A program made the translations under genes and the position numbers. Source: Photobacterium sp. DA100 (GTDB lineage Bacteria; Pseudomonadota; Gammaproteobacteria; Enterobacterales; Vibrionaceae). From it: a stretch of 64,000 nt of DNA. The notes below the pieces were generated by a model that worked only from the letters and a program-made list of their open reading frames with translations, did no database searches and was not told the origin of the DNA. Position 1 is the first letter of the stretch, and every line of letters begins with the position of its first letter. This document shows positions 38,937-47,485 of this stretch, piece by piece. The stretch is taken from contig NZ_CP119423.1 of assembly GCF_029223585.1 (NCBI RefSeq), positions 434,001 to 498,000 of the forward strand, read 5' to 3'.

Positions 38937-39128
38937 GAAGATCTGGCCCTCGGACCTAGGAAAAGCGGGAAGAGCGAAAGAACAAGAGCGAAGAGATTGA
39001 CATTGATTAGCTAAGAGTAAACGTTATTGCAGGACCCAGGACCCAGGACCCAGGACCCAGGACCCAGGACCCAGGACCCAGGACCCAGGACCCAGGACCC
39101 AGGACCCAGGACCCAGGACCCAGGACCA
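38937..39128. repeat. Composite repeat element 3' of serA with 13 tandem heptads
   Basis: Thirteen perfect copies of GGACCCA occupy 39032-39122, with a partial unit to 39128. To the left are TTGACATTGATTAGC (38997-39011), GGAAGAGCG-like words and CCTAGGAAAAGCG (38956-38968). The same words in the same order are found 3' of metK at 27100-27251. Confidence 0.9.
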
Positions 39129-39158
39129 AAAACAAAAGGAGAGCCGATGCTCTCCTTT
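39128..39158 (-). terminator. Terminator of serA
   Basis: On the minus strand AAAGGAGAGC/GCTCTCCTTT with a 4-nt loop, then TGTTTTT. It abuts the heptad array. Confidence 0.87.
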
Positions 39159-39182
39159 GTCGTTTGTGGTCGCCGCTTGCGC

Positions 39183-40412
39183 TTAGTGCAGGATACGGGC
39201 GCGGATAGTACCGTCGATAGCTTTCAGCTTGGCCAGGGCCTGCTCCGAACGCTCGGTCTCGACATCGATAACCACGTAGCCGATTTCAGGACCGGTCTGC
39301 AGGTACTGGGCAGCGATGTTGATCCCTTCAGAGGCAAAGATTGTGGTGATCTGGTTGAGGATCCCCGGGCGGTTTTCGTGGATGTGCAGCAGGCGCGAGC
39401 AGTTCTTGTGCTCAGGCAGCGATACTTCAGGGAAGCCAACCGCAGACAGGGTCGAGCCGTTGTCAGAGTATTTCGCCATCTTGCCTGCCACTTCCACGCC
39501 GATATTGGCCTGGGCTTCCTGGGTTGACCCCCCGATATGCGGGGTCAGCAATACGTTGTCGAATTTGGTCAGTGGGCTCTCGAACGGATCGTTGTTGGTT
39601 TGGGGCTCAACCGGGAACACGTCGATAGCCGCGCCGGCAATATGGTTGCTTTCCAGGGCGCTGCACAGTGAATCGATATCGACCACGGTACCGCGTGCGG
39701 CGTTGATGAAGATAGCGCCCGGTTTCATGCGGGCAAACTCCTCGGCCCCCATCATGTCCTGGGTCTCCGGGGTTTCCGGCACGTGGAGGCTGATCACATC
39801 GCACTTGTTCAGCAGCTCGGTCATTGATGGTACCTGGGTGGCATTACCCAGCGACAGTTTGTTCTCGATGTCATAGAAGTACACCTTCATGCCGAGGTTT
39901 TCCGCCAGGATCCCAAGCTGGGTACCGATATGGCCGTAGCCGATGATCCCGAGGCGCTTGCCGCGGGCCTCGAAAGAATGATCGGCAGACTTCAACCATT
40001 CGCCGCGGTGGGCCTTGGCATTTTTTTCCGGGATCCCGCGCAGCAGCAACAGGATTTCCCCCAGTACTAGCTCGGCCACGCTTCGGGTGTTGGAAAATGG
40101 CGCGTTGAAGACCGGGATCCCGCGTTTGGCTGCGGCATCAAGGTCAACCTGGTTGGTACCGATACAGAAGCAACCAACCGCGATCAGTTTCGGTGCGGCG
40201 TTGAATACTTCTTCGGTCAGTTGGGTACGGGAGCGAATACCCACGAAGTGGGCATCTTCAATGGCGGCAAGCAGCTCGTCACCGGATAGGGAGCCTTTGT
40301 GGTATTCGATATTGCTGTAGCCCGCCTGCTGCAGCACTTCAATTGCAGAAGGGTGAACACCTTCTAACAGCAGGATCTTTATTTTGTCTTTTTCCAGTGA
40401 AACTTTAGCCAT
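39183..40412 (-). CDS. serA: D-3-phosphoglycerate dehydrogenase
   Basis: 409 residues, the E. coli-type length. The NAD-binding motif is GIIGYGHIGTQLGILAENLG. The active-site regions are INAARGTVVD and LLTPHIGGSTQEAQ. The C-terminal ACT domain (about 335-409: RLLHIHENRPGILNQ) gives serine feedback inhibition. It is the first step of serine synthesis. AAGGATGAG precedes the ATG. It lies downstream of rpiA, whose terminator separates the two. Confidence 0.97.
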   Translation of the reverse strand: MAKVSLEKDKIKILLLEGVHPSAIEVLQQAGYSNIEYHKGSLSGDELLAAIEDAHFVGIRSRTQLTEEVFNAAPKLIAVGCFCIGTNQVDLDAAAKRGIPVFNAPFSNTRSVAELVLGEILLLLRGIPEKNAKAHRGEWLKSADHSFEARGKRLGIIGYGHIGTQLGILAENLGMKVYFYDIENKLSLGNATQVPSMTELLNKCDVISLHVPETPETQDMMGAEEFARMKPGAIFINAARGTVVDIDSLCSALESNHIAGAAIDVFPVEPQTNNDPFESPLTKFDNVLLTPHIGGSTQEAQANIGVEVAGKMAKYSDNGSTLSAVGFPEVSLPEHKNCSRLLHIHENRPGILNQITTIFASEGINIAAQYLQTGPEIGYVVIDVETERSEQALAKLKAIDGTIRARILH

Positions 40413-40593
40413 TGATACTCATCCTTAACGCTAGGGCTGAGGGGCTCATGGGAGCCGGGCAGAGGCAGGAAAAGGAAGGAATAGATTTCCTGTGTACGGG
40501 CTATCCATGAGCACCACATTCGGTTTGCTTACATGCTGCCAGTTAAGTTACCAAAAAATGACCATAATGGGTAAGAATATTACAGGATTGATA

Positions 40594-40622
40594 ATAAAAA
40601 ACGGCATATATTATGCCGTTTT
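40594..40622 (-). terminator. Terminator of rpiA
   Basis: On the minus strand AAAACGGCATA/TATGCCGTTTT with a 3-nt loop and a run of six T. Confidence 0.88.
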
Positions 40623-40685
40623 GAAAGTGAGTAACGCATAAAGCGCCTTTTTCTGGTCAATCAAGTTGAAAAAGGGGCGGGGCGA

Positions 40686-41345
40686 TTACTTTTCGAATTT
40701 TTTCACGCCGTCAGGGCTGCCTACCAGCAGTACGTCTGCGCCGCGGTGGGCAAACAGGCCAACCGTTACCACGCCTGGTAGGGCGTTGATCTTATCTTCC
40801 ATCGCTTTCGGATCAGTGATTGCCATGTTGTGGACATCCAGGATCATATTGCCGTTGTCCGTGATGCAGCCCTCGCGGTACTCAGGATCGCCACCGAGCT
40901 TAACCAGCTCACGGCCGATGAAAGAGCGTGCCATCGGGATCACTTCAACCGGTAGTGGGAATTTACCCAGCACATCGACCTGTTTGGTGTCATCGACGAT
41001 ACAGATAAACTGCTTGGCAATCGCGGCAACGATTTTCTCACGGGTCAGGGCTGCGCCGCCGCCTTTGATCATGTCGAAGTCGCCGTTGATTTCGTCGGCG
41101 CCATCAACGTAAACGTCCAGGCTAGAGACTTCGTTGGCATCAAATACAGGGATACCGATCTGCTCAAGGCGCTCTGTTGAGGCGACAGAGCTTGATACTG
41201 CACCTTTGATTTCTTCTTTGCGGGTAGCCAAAGCATCGATGAAGTGATTAACCGTCGAGCCAGTACCGACACCGACAATGCTGCCTTTCTTTACGTATTC
41301 CAGAGCAGCCCAGCCAGCAGCTTTCTTCATTTCATCTTGTGTCAT
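40686..41345 (-). CDS. rpiA: Ribose-5-phosphate isomerase A
   Basis: 219 residues. [13 protein letters not shown] binds phosphate, and [24 protein letters not shown] carries the catalytic Asp, Glu and Lys. It interconverts ribose-5-phosphate and ribulose-5-phosphate. It works with tkt in the same window. ATG at 41345. A PurR-type palindrome lies 165-180 bp upstream. Confidence 0.97.
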   Translation of the reverse strand: MTQDEMKKAAGWAALEYVKKGSIVGVGTGSTVNHFIDALATRKEEIKGAVSSSVASTERLEQIGIPVFDANEVSSLDVYVDGADEINGDFDMIKGGGAALTREKIVAAIAKQFICIVDDTKQVDVLGKFPLPVEVIPMARSFIGRELVKLGGDPEYREGCITDNGNMILDVHNMAITDPKAMEDKINALPGVVTVGLFAHRGADVLLVGSPDGVKKFEK

Positions 41346-41507
41346 GCTTATCTCCTAGTGATGACAAACGTTGCGCGGAGCGCCGATTATAGCCAAATCA
41401 CGGTCTGACGTCAGTCCCTATCTGGCCTGATAACTGCAACCTTAGTGGAGGGAAAAAGACAAATCTATTAATAACATAGGGTTAAGTGCGGCTGTGTGGC
41501 ACAGAAA

Positions 41508-41523
41508 AAACAAACGTTTGCGC
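41508..41523. promoter_or_regulatory. Candidate PurR-type operator upstream of rpiA
   Basis: The 16-mer AAACAAACGTTTGCGC matches the PurR consensus ACGCAAACGTTTGCGT at 13 of 16 positions, including the central AAACGTTTGCG. It sits in the 233-bp fau-rpiA gap. Other LacI-family proteins bind similar palindromes. Confidence 0.45.
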
Positions 41524-41578
41524 CAGGGGCCGGGTTTTCTGGTGCCATACCGGTCTGCCCATAGCTATTTGCTTGCGG

Positions 41579-42181
41579 TTACCAGCGGAAATGGTAAGAC
41601 GGAGTAATGATTTCAGGCAGGGGGACATCCCAGGCTTCAAACGGCAGGTTGTCGACTTGCTGGCAGTCGTGGGCCAGGCCTATCGGACGGGGGCCGCGCT
41701 GCTCGCTATGCCACAGACTCAAGGTTCGGTCGTAATATCCGCCGCCCATGCCAAGCCGCTGGCCGGTATTGTCAAATGCTACCAAGGGGGTACAGATGAT
41801 ATCCAGCTCCTGGACCGGTTTCACCAGGCGGATATCCAAGTCGGGCTCTTGGATGCCGTACCGGTTGCGGGTCATCCGTGTCGTCGGTGTATAGTGGAGA
41901 AACAGCAGGTGCCCTTTGCTGAACGGATGGAGTACCGGGAGGTAGACCTCTTTTCCTTGCCGCCACAGCCATTCGATCACAGCGGTGGTATCTAACTCGC
42001 CGTCATTGGCGAGGTATAGCGCAATATGCTGGGCACCGAGTAAATGGGTGGCCTGCTTGCAGTGCTCAAGCAAATCGCGCGCGGCTGCTGTCTGCTGAGC
42101 AGGTGTTAGCTGGCGTCTGCGTGCTCGGGTTTGCTGGCGGAGGTGTTGCCGTGTGGCTGATGCAGGTACCTCAGATCTCAT
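41579..42181 (-). CDS. fau: 5-formyltetrahydrofolate cyclo-ligase
   Basis: 200 residues. The motif GMGGGYYDRTLS near residue 150 and the N-terminal basic RQQTRARRRQL match the family. It converts 5-formyl-THF to 5,10-methenyl-THF with ATP. The ATG at 42181 was preferred to 42274, since the longer form would extend toward the 6S RNA gene. It follows ssrS, the order known from E. coli (zapA-ssrS-fau), where the two can be one transcript. Confidence 0.92.
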   Translation of the reverse strand: MRSEVPASATRQHLRQQTRARRRQLTPAQQTAAARDLLEHCKQATHLLGAQHIALYLANDGELDTTAVIEWLWRQGKEVYLPVLHPFSKGHLLFLHYTPTTRMTRNRYGIQEPDLDIRLVKPVQELDIICTPLVAFDNTGQRLGMGGGYYDRTLSLWHSEQRGPRPIGLAHDCQQVDNLPFEAWDVPLPEIITPSYHFRW

Positions 42182-42261
42182 AGGTCGTCCAGTGACTAAA
42201 GGTTCTGTGGGAAGCTGGGGATGAAAGTGAGCGATACGGTCTGCTCTGTTTTCATCTGGAA

Positions 42262-42445
42262 AGGTATGCCCCAAGGTGCCGTTGCGAATTGTGGCCCTTG
42301 AACCAGATGTTCAAGGTGGATCAGCAACATTAACCGTAGGCTTCTCGGTACGTGCCGAGCATGCTCAATAGCTAATTAAAGCTGATCCTGGGTTTTTGCT
42401 TATCGGCTCGGGGACGTTAATCCGCTGACGCACACCCCAGGGTCA
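42262..42445 (-). ncRNA. ssrS: 6S RNA
   Basis: About 184 nt between zapA and fau on their strand. On the minus strand the closing stem starts near CCCTGGGGTG and pairs with the 3' segment CACCTTGGGG. In between are the conserved GTCCCCGAGCCGATAAGC, GAGCATGCTCGGCACGTACC followed by GAGAAGCCT, and the 3' hairpin CCTTGAACATCTGGTTCAAGG, all resembling gammaproteobacterial 6S. It sequesters sigma-70 RNA polymerase in stationary phase. Ends are estimated to within about 5 nt. Confidence 0.92.
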
Positions 42446-42453
42446 ATTCATTA

Positions 42454-42756
42454 TCAACGCTTTGGCTGATATTGCAATGCCTTCTCCAATAAATCTTCCA
42501 TCTCATTGATTCTATTGGATAATATTTCAGCATTGCGTTGTTGTTCTTGGCGCTCGCTATGCAGCTCGTTACAGATATTCAAACCGGTAAACATCAGCAG
42601 CTGTTCGGCGTTGGTGATTTTGGTGCGCTCGGAAAGATCTTTCAAGCGTTGGTCAAAATCGGCGGCTGCTGCACGCAGGGCGTCTTCCTGGCCTGCTGGG
42701 CAATTCACCTTGAAGGTGCGGCCATATACCTGAATTTCTACTGCCTGGTTACTCAT
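42454..42756 (-). CDS. zapA: Cell division protein ZapA
   Basis: 100 residues. The N-terminal part starts with VEIQVYGRTFKVNCPAGQE. A coiled coil follows (ERQEQQRNAEILSNRINEMEDLLEKA). It bundles FtsZ filaments at mid-cell. It lies directly upstream of 6S RNA and is divergent from ygfB, the conserved layout. Confidence 0.94.
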   Translation of the reverse strand: MSNQAVEIQVYGRTFKVNCPAGQEDALRAAAADFDQRLKDLSERTKITNAEQLLMFTGLNICNELHSERQEQQRNAEILSNRINEMEDLLEKALQYQPKR

Positions 42757-43018
42757 AAATGTTTAATCTGCTCCGTGCCAGATCGTCCAATTTGGCATTC
42801 CGCTGCGAGATGCGCTAGAAGGCCAATATAGAAAAAGCCCTATCAACATGCAAGTGACCCCGTCATGCTTTAGAACGAATTGTGTCTAATTAATCAGATA
42901 TTAACCAGATTGAGGTAAACATCGCCCTAAGACCGGAAATGCCGAGTGACTGCACTTTTGGATAAGTGGTAGCATACCACAAGACGATTTACACCCATGA
43001 CAATAAGGTGAACCGCCC

Positions 43019-43645
43019 ATGAGCGACGTAAAACTACCTAGCTATGAAACCCTGGAGCCAATGCTGAAAGAGCAAGGCCTGGCCGTTACCCCGTCAGAGC
43101 TGCATGGCCTGCTCTGCGGCATGATCTGCGGCGGGATGGCTGTTGACGGAGAGCAGTGGCTGGCACCGGTTTGCGATTATGCCAACCAGGGCGAAGCATT
43201 GACCGATGGTGCCAAGACGGTAGTTCGCTCGGTATTTTCTGCTGCGGCGAGTGAGCTCGGTGGTTTGACCCAAACCCTGTTCACCTCTACGGCTGCCGAG
43301 TTGGCTGAGATGGAGTTTGCGGTCGAGCTGCTGCTTCCTGCTGAAGGCAGTGAGCTGATGCTGCGTGCCGAGGCACTCAGCGAGTGGGTGACAAACTTTA
43401 TTTCTGGTCTTGGTCTAATGGGCATGGACAAAAAGCAGCTGTCCGACGATGTCACGGAAGCGGTCGCCGCGCTGGAGGAAATTGCCCAGCTTGGCATCGA
43501 TGAAGACGAGGATATGCAAGAACAGGCCATGCTGTTCGATAACGTTGTGGCGTATGTACCGGAATGCGTACTTACGTGCTTGGTAGGCCTGAGCCAGCGC
43601 GGCGAGGCCGAAGACGAAACAGCAGCCAAACCTACTCTCCACTAG
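43019..43645 (+). CDS. ygfB: UPF0149 family protein YgfB
   Basis: 208 residues. LHGLLCGMICGG near residue 30 is the family signature. The C-terminus is acidic, and the second half carries GLGLMG and VAYVPECVLTC. The function is unsettled. In E. coli and most vibrios pepP follows; here ubiH follows after 26 bp. A small inverted repeat GTGGTA/TACCAC lies at 42966-42980 in the promoter region. Confidence 0.9.
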   Translation: MSDVKLPSYETLEPMLKEQGLAVTPSELHGLLCGMICGGMAVDGEQWLAPVCDYANQGEALTDGAKTVVRSVFSAAASELGGLTQTLFTSTAAELAEMEFAVELLLPAEGSELMLRAEALSEWVTNFISGLGLMGMDKKQLSDDVTEAVAALEEIAQLGIDEDEDMQEQAMLFDNVVAYVPECVLTCLVGLSQRGEAEDETAAKPTLH

Positions 43646-43671
43646 AAGCAGGACTTTCTTAAGGGACGGAT

Positions 43672-44859
43672 GTGAAGCAGTACGATGTCGTGATAGCCGG
43701 CGGGGCAATGGCCGGCGCAACCTTGGCAATTGCATTGGATAAACTCGGTGGCGGCAGGCTGCGGATTGCCGTCGTGGAAGCGGTGGAGCCGAAGCTGGAT
43801 CGGCATCCTGGCTATGATGCGCGCAGTATCGCCCTGTCTCTGGGCTCGGCGCAGTTGCTTGACACCATTGGCTGCTGGCAGGCGCTAGCGGGTGTTGCAA
43901 CGGCGATCTCCCAAATCCATGTTTCCGATCGCGGCCATGCCGGGATCGTCCACCTTGATGCCCGCGAGCAGGCGGTGGAGGCGTTGGGCTACGTGGTTGA
44001 ACTGGCCGATGCCGGCCGGATCTTCCATCACAAGCTCGCCAAGCTGGATCAGGTCGATCTGTTCTGTCCGGCCCGGATCGCCGAGATCGAGCGCCACCAG
44101 CAAGGGATCGACCTGGTATTGGACAATGGCGAGCAGCTGCACAGTCGCTTGCTGGTGGCTGCTGATGGTGCCCAGTCGTCAGTATGTGACATGCTTGGGC
44201 TGGGCCGCAGCGAGCATGATTTCGCGCAGGTGGCGGTGATCGCCAATGTGACCACCGAGGAAGCCCATCAGGGGCGGGCGTTTGAACGCTTTACCCCGCA
44301 GGGGCCGGTGGCGCTGCTGCCGATGTCGGAAGGGCGCAGTTCCTTGGTATGGTGTATCCGTCCAGGTGATCAGGCCGAAGTGATGGGGTGGAATGACGAG
44401 ACGTTTCTTGCCAAACTGCAGCAGGCATTCGGCTGGCGTCTTGGCCGCTTGAGCCAGACTGGCGTGCGTCATGCCTATCCGCTATCGCTGCGCCAATCCC
44501 AGCGCCTGACCTCGCACCGGGTTGCCGTGGTAGGCAATGCGGCGCAGACGCTGCATCCTATTGCCGGGCAGGGATTCAACCTTGGCCTGCGTGACGTGAT
44601 GAGCCTGGCCGAGGAAGTTTGCCGTGAATGGGACCAAACCGGTGATGCCGGCCATATCCGGGTACTGAGCCGCTACCGCCAGCGTCGGGAGCCGGACCGT
44701 GAGGCAACAGTGGGCATGACGGCGGGCTTGGTTGGGGTGTTTGCCAATGACAGCATGCCTTTCGTGGCTGGCCGCAACCTTGGCCTGATGGCGATGGAAT
44801 GTGTAGATGTATTGAAAGCCCCGCTGGTTCGGCGGGCAATGGGACAGGTAGATAGATAA
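43672..44859 (+). CDS. ubiH: 2-octaprenyl-6-methoxyphenol hydroxylase UbiH
   Basis: 395 residues, flavin monooxygenase. The FAD dinucleotide motif is IAGGAMAGATLA (8-19), where the usual GxGxxG reads GGAMAG as in other UbiH. The second FAD motif is GNAAQTLHPIAGQGFNLGLRD. It hydroxylates the ubiquinone ring at C4. Start GTG at 43672 follows AAGGGACGG. It lies 2 bp before ubiI. Assignment of ubiH versus ubiI rests on order and similarity. Confidence 0.92.
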   Translation: MKQYDVVIAGGAMAGATLAIALDKLGGGRLRIAVVEAVEPKLDRHPGYDARSIALSLGSAQLLDTIGCWQALAGVATAISQIHVSDRGHAGIVHLDAREQAVEALGYVVELADAGRIFHHKLAKLDQVDLFCPARIAEIERHQQGIDLVLDNGEQLHSRLLVAADGAQSSVCDMLGLGRSEHDFAQVAVIANVTTEEAHQGRAFERFTPQGPVALLPMSEGRSSLVWCIRPGDQAEVMGWNDETFLAKLQQAFGWRLGRLSQTGVRHAYPLSLRQSQRLTSHRVAVVGNAAQTLHPIAGQGFNLGLRDVMSLAEEVCREWDQTGDAGHIRVLSRYRQRREPDREATVGMTAGLVGVFANDSMPFVAGRNLGLMAMECVDVLKAPLVRRAMGQVDR

Positions 44860-44861
44860 CC

Positions 44862-46070
44862 ATGATGCAAAGTGTTGATGTCGCCATTATTGGCGGCGGT
44901 ATGGTGGGACTGACCCTAGCGGCAGCCCTGGCCGATACGGAACTGCGGGTCGCCGTGATTGAAGGAAAGCTACCTGAGACGGCGCTCGAGCCTCTACCGG
45001 ATGTTCGGGTGTCGGCGCTGAGCCGAGCCAGTGAGCGCATCCTGCGTCGGGTTGATGCCTGGGAAGGAATCGCGGCAAGGCGGATGGCACCCTACAGCAA
45101 GATGCAGGTATGGGAGCAGGACAGCTTTGCCAGTATCGCATTCGATGCCGCCCGGCTGGCACAGCCGGACTTGGGGCATATCGTCGAAAACCGGGTGATC
45201 CAGCTGTCATTGTTGGATCGTGTCAAGCAGTTGCCGAACGTGACCCTGCTGGCGCCGGAGCGCTGCCAGAGCATCGCCTTTGGCGAGAGTGAAGCGTGGC
45301 TTAGCTTGGCATCTGGCCGCAACCTCACGGCCAAGCTGGTGGTGGGGGCCGATGGCGCCAACTCCTGGGTGCGTCAGCAGCTGGCTATCCCTTTGACCCA
45401 TTGGGATTACGGCCACAGTGCTGTCGTGGCCAACATCCGCTGCAGCGAGCCGCACCAGGACACGGCACGGCAGATCTTCCGTCCGGAAGGGCCGCTGGCC
45501 TTCCTGCCGCTGGCCGAGCCGGATCTGTGCTCGATTGTCTGGTCGCTGCCGCCCGAAGAGGCGAGCCGCTTGTGCGAAATGCCGGAGCAGGAATTCAACA
45601 AGCGCTTGACCGCAGCATTCGACAACCGTTTGGGGCTGTGCAAGGTCGAGGGCGAACGCCAGGCTTTCCCGCTCAAGATGCGTTATGCCCGTGACTTTGT
45701 CCGTGAGCGTGTGGCATTGGTCGGTGATGCCGCCCATACCATCCATCCGTTGGCGGGGCAGGGGGTCAACCTAGGCCTGTTGGATGCTGCCAGCTTGGCC
45801 CAGGAGCTCAAGCAGTTGTGGCTGGCAGAGAAAGATATCGGCCGTCAGAGCCACCTGCGCCAATACGAGCGCTGGCGCAAAGCGGAAGCGGCAAAAATGA
45901 TCGCGGCGATGCAAGGCTTCCGGGATCTGTTCGACGGCAGTCATCCGGCCAAGAAGCTGGTGCGTGATCTGGGCATGCTGTTTGCCGACAAGGCTCCGGG
46001 CCTGAAAGACGAATTTATGCGCCGGGCGCTCGGGCTAAGCGGCGAGTTGCCAGAGCTGGCCCGGCACTGA
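44862..46070 (+). CDS. ubiI: 2-octaprenylphenol hydroxylase UbiI (VisC)
   Basis: 402 residues, paralog of ubiH. The FAD motif is IIGGGMVGLTLA. The second is VGDAAHTIHPLAGQGVNLGLLD. It hydroxylates C5 of the quinone ring. It is co-transcribed with ygfB and ubiH. The next gene is gcvH after 352 bp and a terminator. Confidence 0.93.
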   Translation: MMQSVDVAIIGGGMVGLTLAAALADTELRVAVIEGKLPETALEPLPDVRVSALSRASERILRRVDAWEGIAARRMAPYSKMQVWEQDSFASIAFDAARLAQPDLGHIVENRVIQLSLLDRVKQLPNVTLLAPERCQSIAFGESEAWLSLASGRNLTAKLVVGADGANSWVRQQLAIPLTHWDYGHSAVVANIRCSEPHQDTARQIFRPEGPLAFLPLAEPDLCSIVWSLPPEEASRLCEMPEQEFNKRLTAAFDNRLGLCKVEGERQAFPLKMRYARDFVRERVALVGDAAHTIHPLAGQGVNLGLLDAASLAQELKQLWLAEKDIGRQSHLRQYERWRKAEAAKMIAAMQGFRDLFDGSHPAKKLVRDLGMLFADKAPGLKDEFMRRALGLSGELPELARH

Positions 46071-46108
46071 AGCAGATGCCCGCAGGCCTGACGATATACC
46101 GCGCGTTC

Positions 46109-46134
46109 AAAACCGCCGAGCTGGCGGTTTTTTT
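46109..46134 (+). terminator. Terminator of ygfB-ubiH-ubiI
   Basis: AAACCGCC/GGCGGTTT with a 5-nt loop and a T-run. The remaining 288 bp before gcvH hold no gene and no glycine-riboswitch-like pattern that I could see. Confidence 0.85.
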
Positions 46135-46422
46135 GTGCCTGCTGTCAGTATGGGTGAAACCCATAACATCTTGACCGGTAAGGGACGAAACAGGGAGGGC
46201 CGGGATGATTGATGGAAATGACAAAAAATTGTTATCCAATTTGGTGATTTTCTCCTACATTAAATATCAGGAAAAATACAGAGCTGGCAGTAACCGGCCC
46301 AGGCGTTAGTTTTCAGCTTGTTAGCCCTGATAAATACTGGCTTATGCTCGTCCCTGCGATAACTGATACTGCTGGCCCGCATGAGAGTGGCGATAGGCAG
46401 GCTTTCATAAGGAAGTTTCACT

Positions 46423-46818
46423 ATGAGCTATATTCCCTCTGAGTTGAAGTTTACCAATACCCATGAATGGGTCCGCCATGAAGGTGACGGGATATTTACG
46501 GTGGGTATTACCGATCATGCCCAGTCGCTGCTGGGTGACATGGTGTTTGTCGATCTGCCGGAAATTGACGCAGCGACGGAAGCGGGGGAGGACTGTGCGG
46601 TGGCGGAGTCGGTCAAGGCTGCCTCGGATATCTACGCGCCGTTATCTGGGTTTGTGATTGCTATCAATGAAGATTTGGAAAACTCGCCCGAACTGGTCAA
46701 CAGTGATCCCTATGGTGACGGTTGGTTGTTTCAGCTCAAAGTTGAAGATGACGGGGAGTTTGCCGACTTGCTCGATGCCGACAGCTATTCGGACTTGGTT
46801 GATGAAGACAGTGACTAG
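46423..46818 (+). CDS. gcvH: Glycine cleavage system H protein (orphan)
   Basis: 131 residues. The lipoyl Lys is K65 in [13 protein letters not shown]. The hallmark [18 protein letters not shown] is present. The C-terminus is unusually acidic ([12 protein letters not shown]). GcvH carries the aminomethyl group between GcvP, GcvT and Lpd, and also relays octanoyl/lipoyl groups. In E. coli gcvT-gcvH-gcvP follows ubiI; here only gcvH is present, with neither partner nearby. It could be a second copy or serve lipoylation. Its own terminator follows. Confidence 0.93.
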   Translation: MSYIPSELKFTNTHEWVRHEGDGIFTVGITDHAQSLLGDMVFVDLPEIDAATEAGEDCAVAESVKAASDIYAPLSGFVIAINEDLENSPELVNSDPYGDGWLFQLKVEDDGEFADLLDADSYSDLVDEDSD

Positions 46819-46841
46819 CCATTGATGGCTGGCCGGATAAA

Positions 46842-46871
46842 AGAAAAGCCCATCATGGGCTTTTCTTTTTT
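46842..46871 (+). terminator. Bidirectional terminator between gcvH and ytfK
   Basis: An 11-bp stem AGAAAAGCCCA/TGGGCTTTTCT with a TCA loop and T-run on the plus strand. The A-rich left side also allows use from ytfK. Confidence 0.88.
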
Positions 46872-46879
46872 CTGCGATA

Positions 46880-47080
46880 TCAGCAGTCCTTGAGGCGACG
46901 AATTTCTTGGTTGATTTCGTTTACCGTTTGGTAATGGCGCTGTTGTGCCTTCACTGGCACCAGTAGCAGACCATTGTTAAATTCATAGCCGCCCCGACCG
47001 TCAATGTAGATCCTTCCACTGAATAAACGACTTACGTGCTTTGCGATCATCTTCGGCACGTAGCGTTTGAACATCCGCAT
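46880..47080 (-). CDS. ytfK: DUF1107 protein YtfK
   Basis: 66 residues (E. coli YtfK has 68). MRMFKRYVPKMIAKHVSRLF, then GRIYIDGRGGYEFNNGLLL and the final NEINQEIRRL align with the DUF1107 family. E. coli YtfK promotes (p)ppGpp accumulation through SpoT under phosphate or fatty-acid limitation. The longer reading from 47161 adds basic residues without family support. AAAGGTTGGC precedes the chosen ATG. Confidence 0.82.
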   Translation of the reverse strand: MRMFKRYVPKMIAKHVSRLFSGRIYIDGRGGYEFNNGLLLVPVKAQQRHYQTVNEINQEIRRLKDC

Positions 47081-47404
47081 AGTTAGCCAACCTTTCCTTT
47101 TGTTTTTGACGGCCAGAATTATAAAACAACGCGCATGATGCTTTTGTGATGCCTTCAGCATAATAGGGATGTTAAATAACCTTGGGTTTACTTTTTCTTT
47201 TTTCTATAGCGGTGTGGGCAGATTTTTATTCTGCTGGTGTATGTTATGGGTTAACGTATTGAGAGCGAATATTATTCACGTTTTCTTGCATGGTTTTCAA
47301 TTAATCAAATACTTTTAGAGACTTATGATTATTGAGCGGCTTGATGGACAAAAAAACAGCAAATTTGTCGGCGGGGAATGGGGACTCAAACATGACAATA
47401 TTAG

Positions 47405-47421
47405 GTAGCACGCCGTGCTAC
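47405..47421. promoter_or_regulatory. Perfect 7-bp inverted repeat upstream of the DUF134 operon
   Basis: GTAGCAC and GTGCTAC flank a 3-nt loop. It lies about 65 bp upstream of the 26-bp palindrome. It may be a regulator site or an RNA hairpin. Confidence 0.4.
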
Positions 47422-47485
47422 ATAGATGAAAATGCTGATTGCCATAACTGGACCGATCTGTAAGAAAGCTGCTTTGGATCAAAGA

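Noticed and set aside
39027..39527. 166-codon plus-strand ORF starting with repeated QDPGPRT units
   Set aside because: It is the heptad array read through by chance (three heptads give one seven-residue repeat) followed by antisense serA. No ribosome site and no family similarity.
46135..46422. Possible glycine riboswitch before gcvH
   Set aside because: I looked for the conserved glycine aptamer core and the usual tandem arrangement and saw neither.
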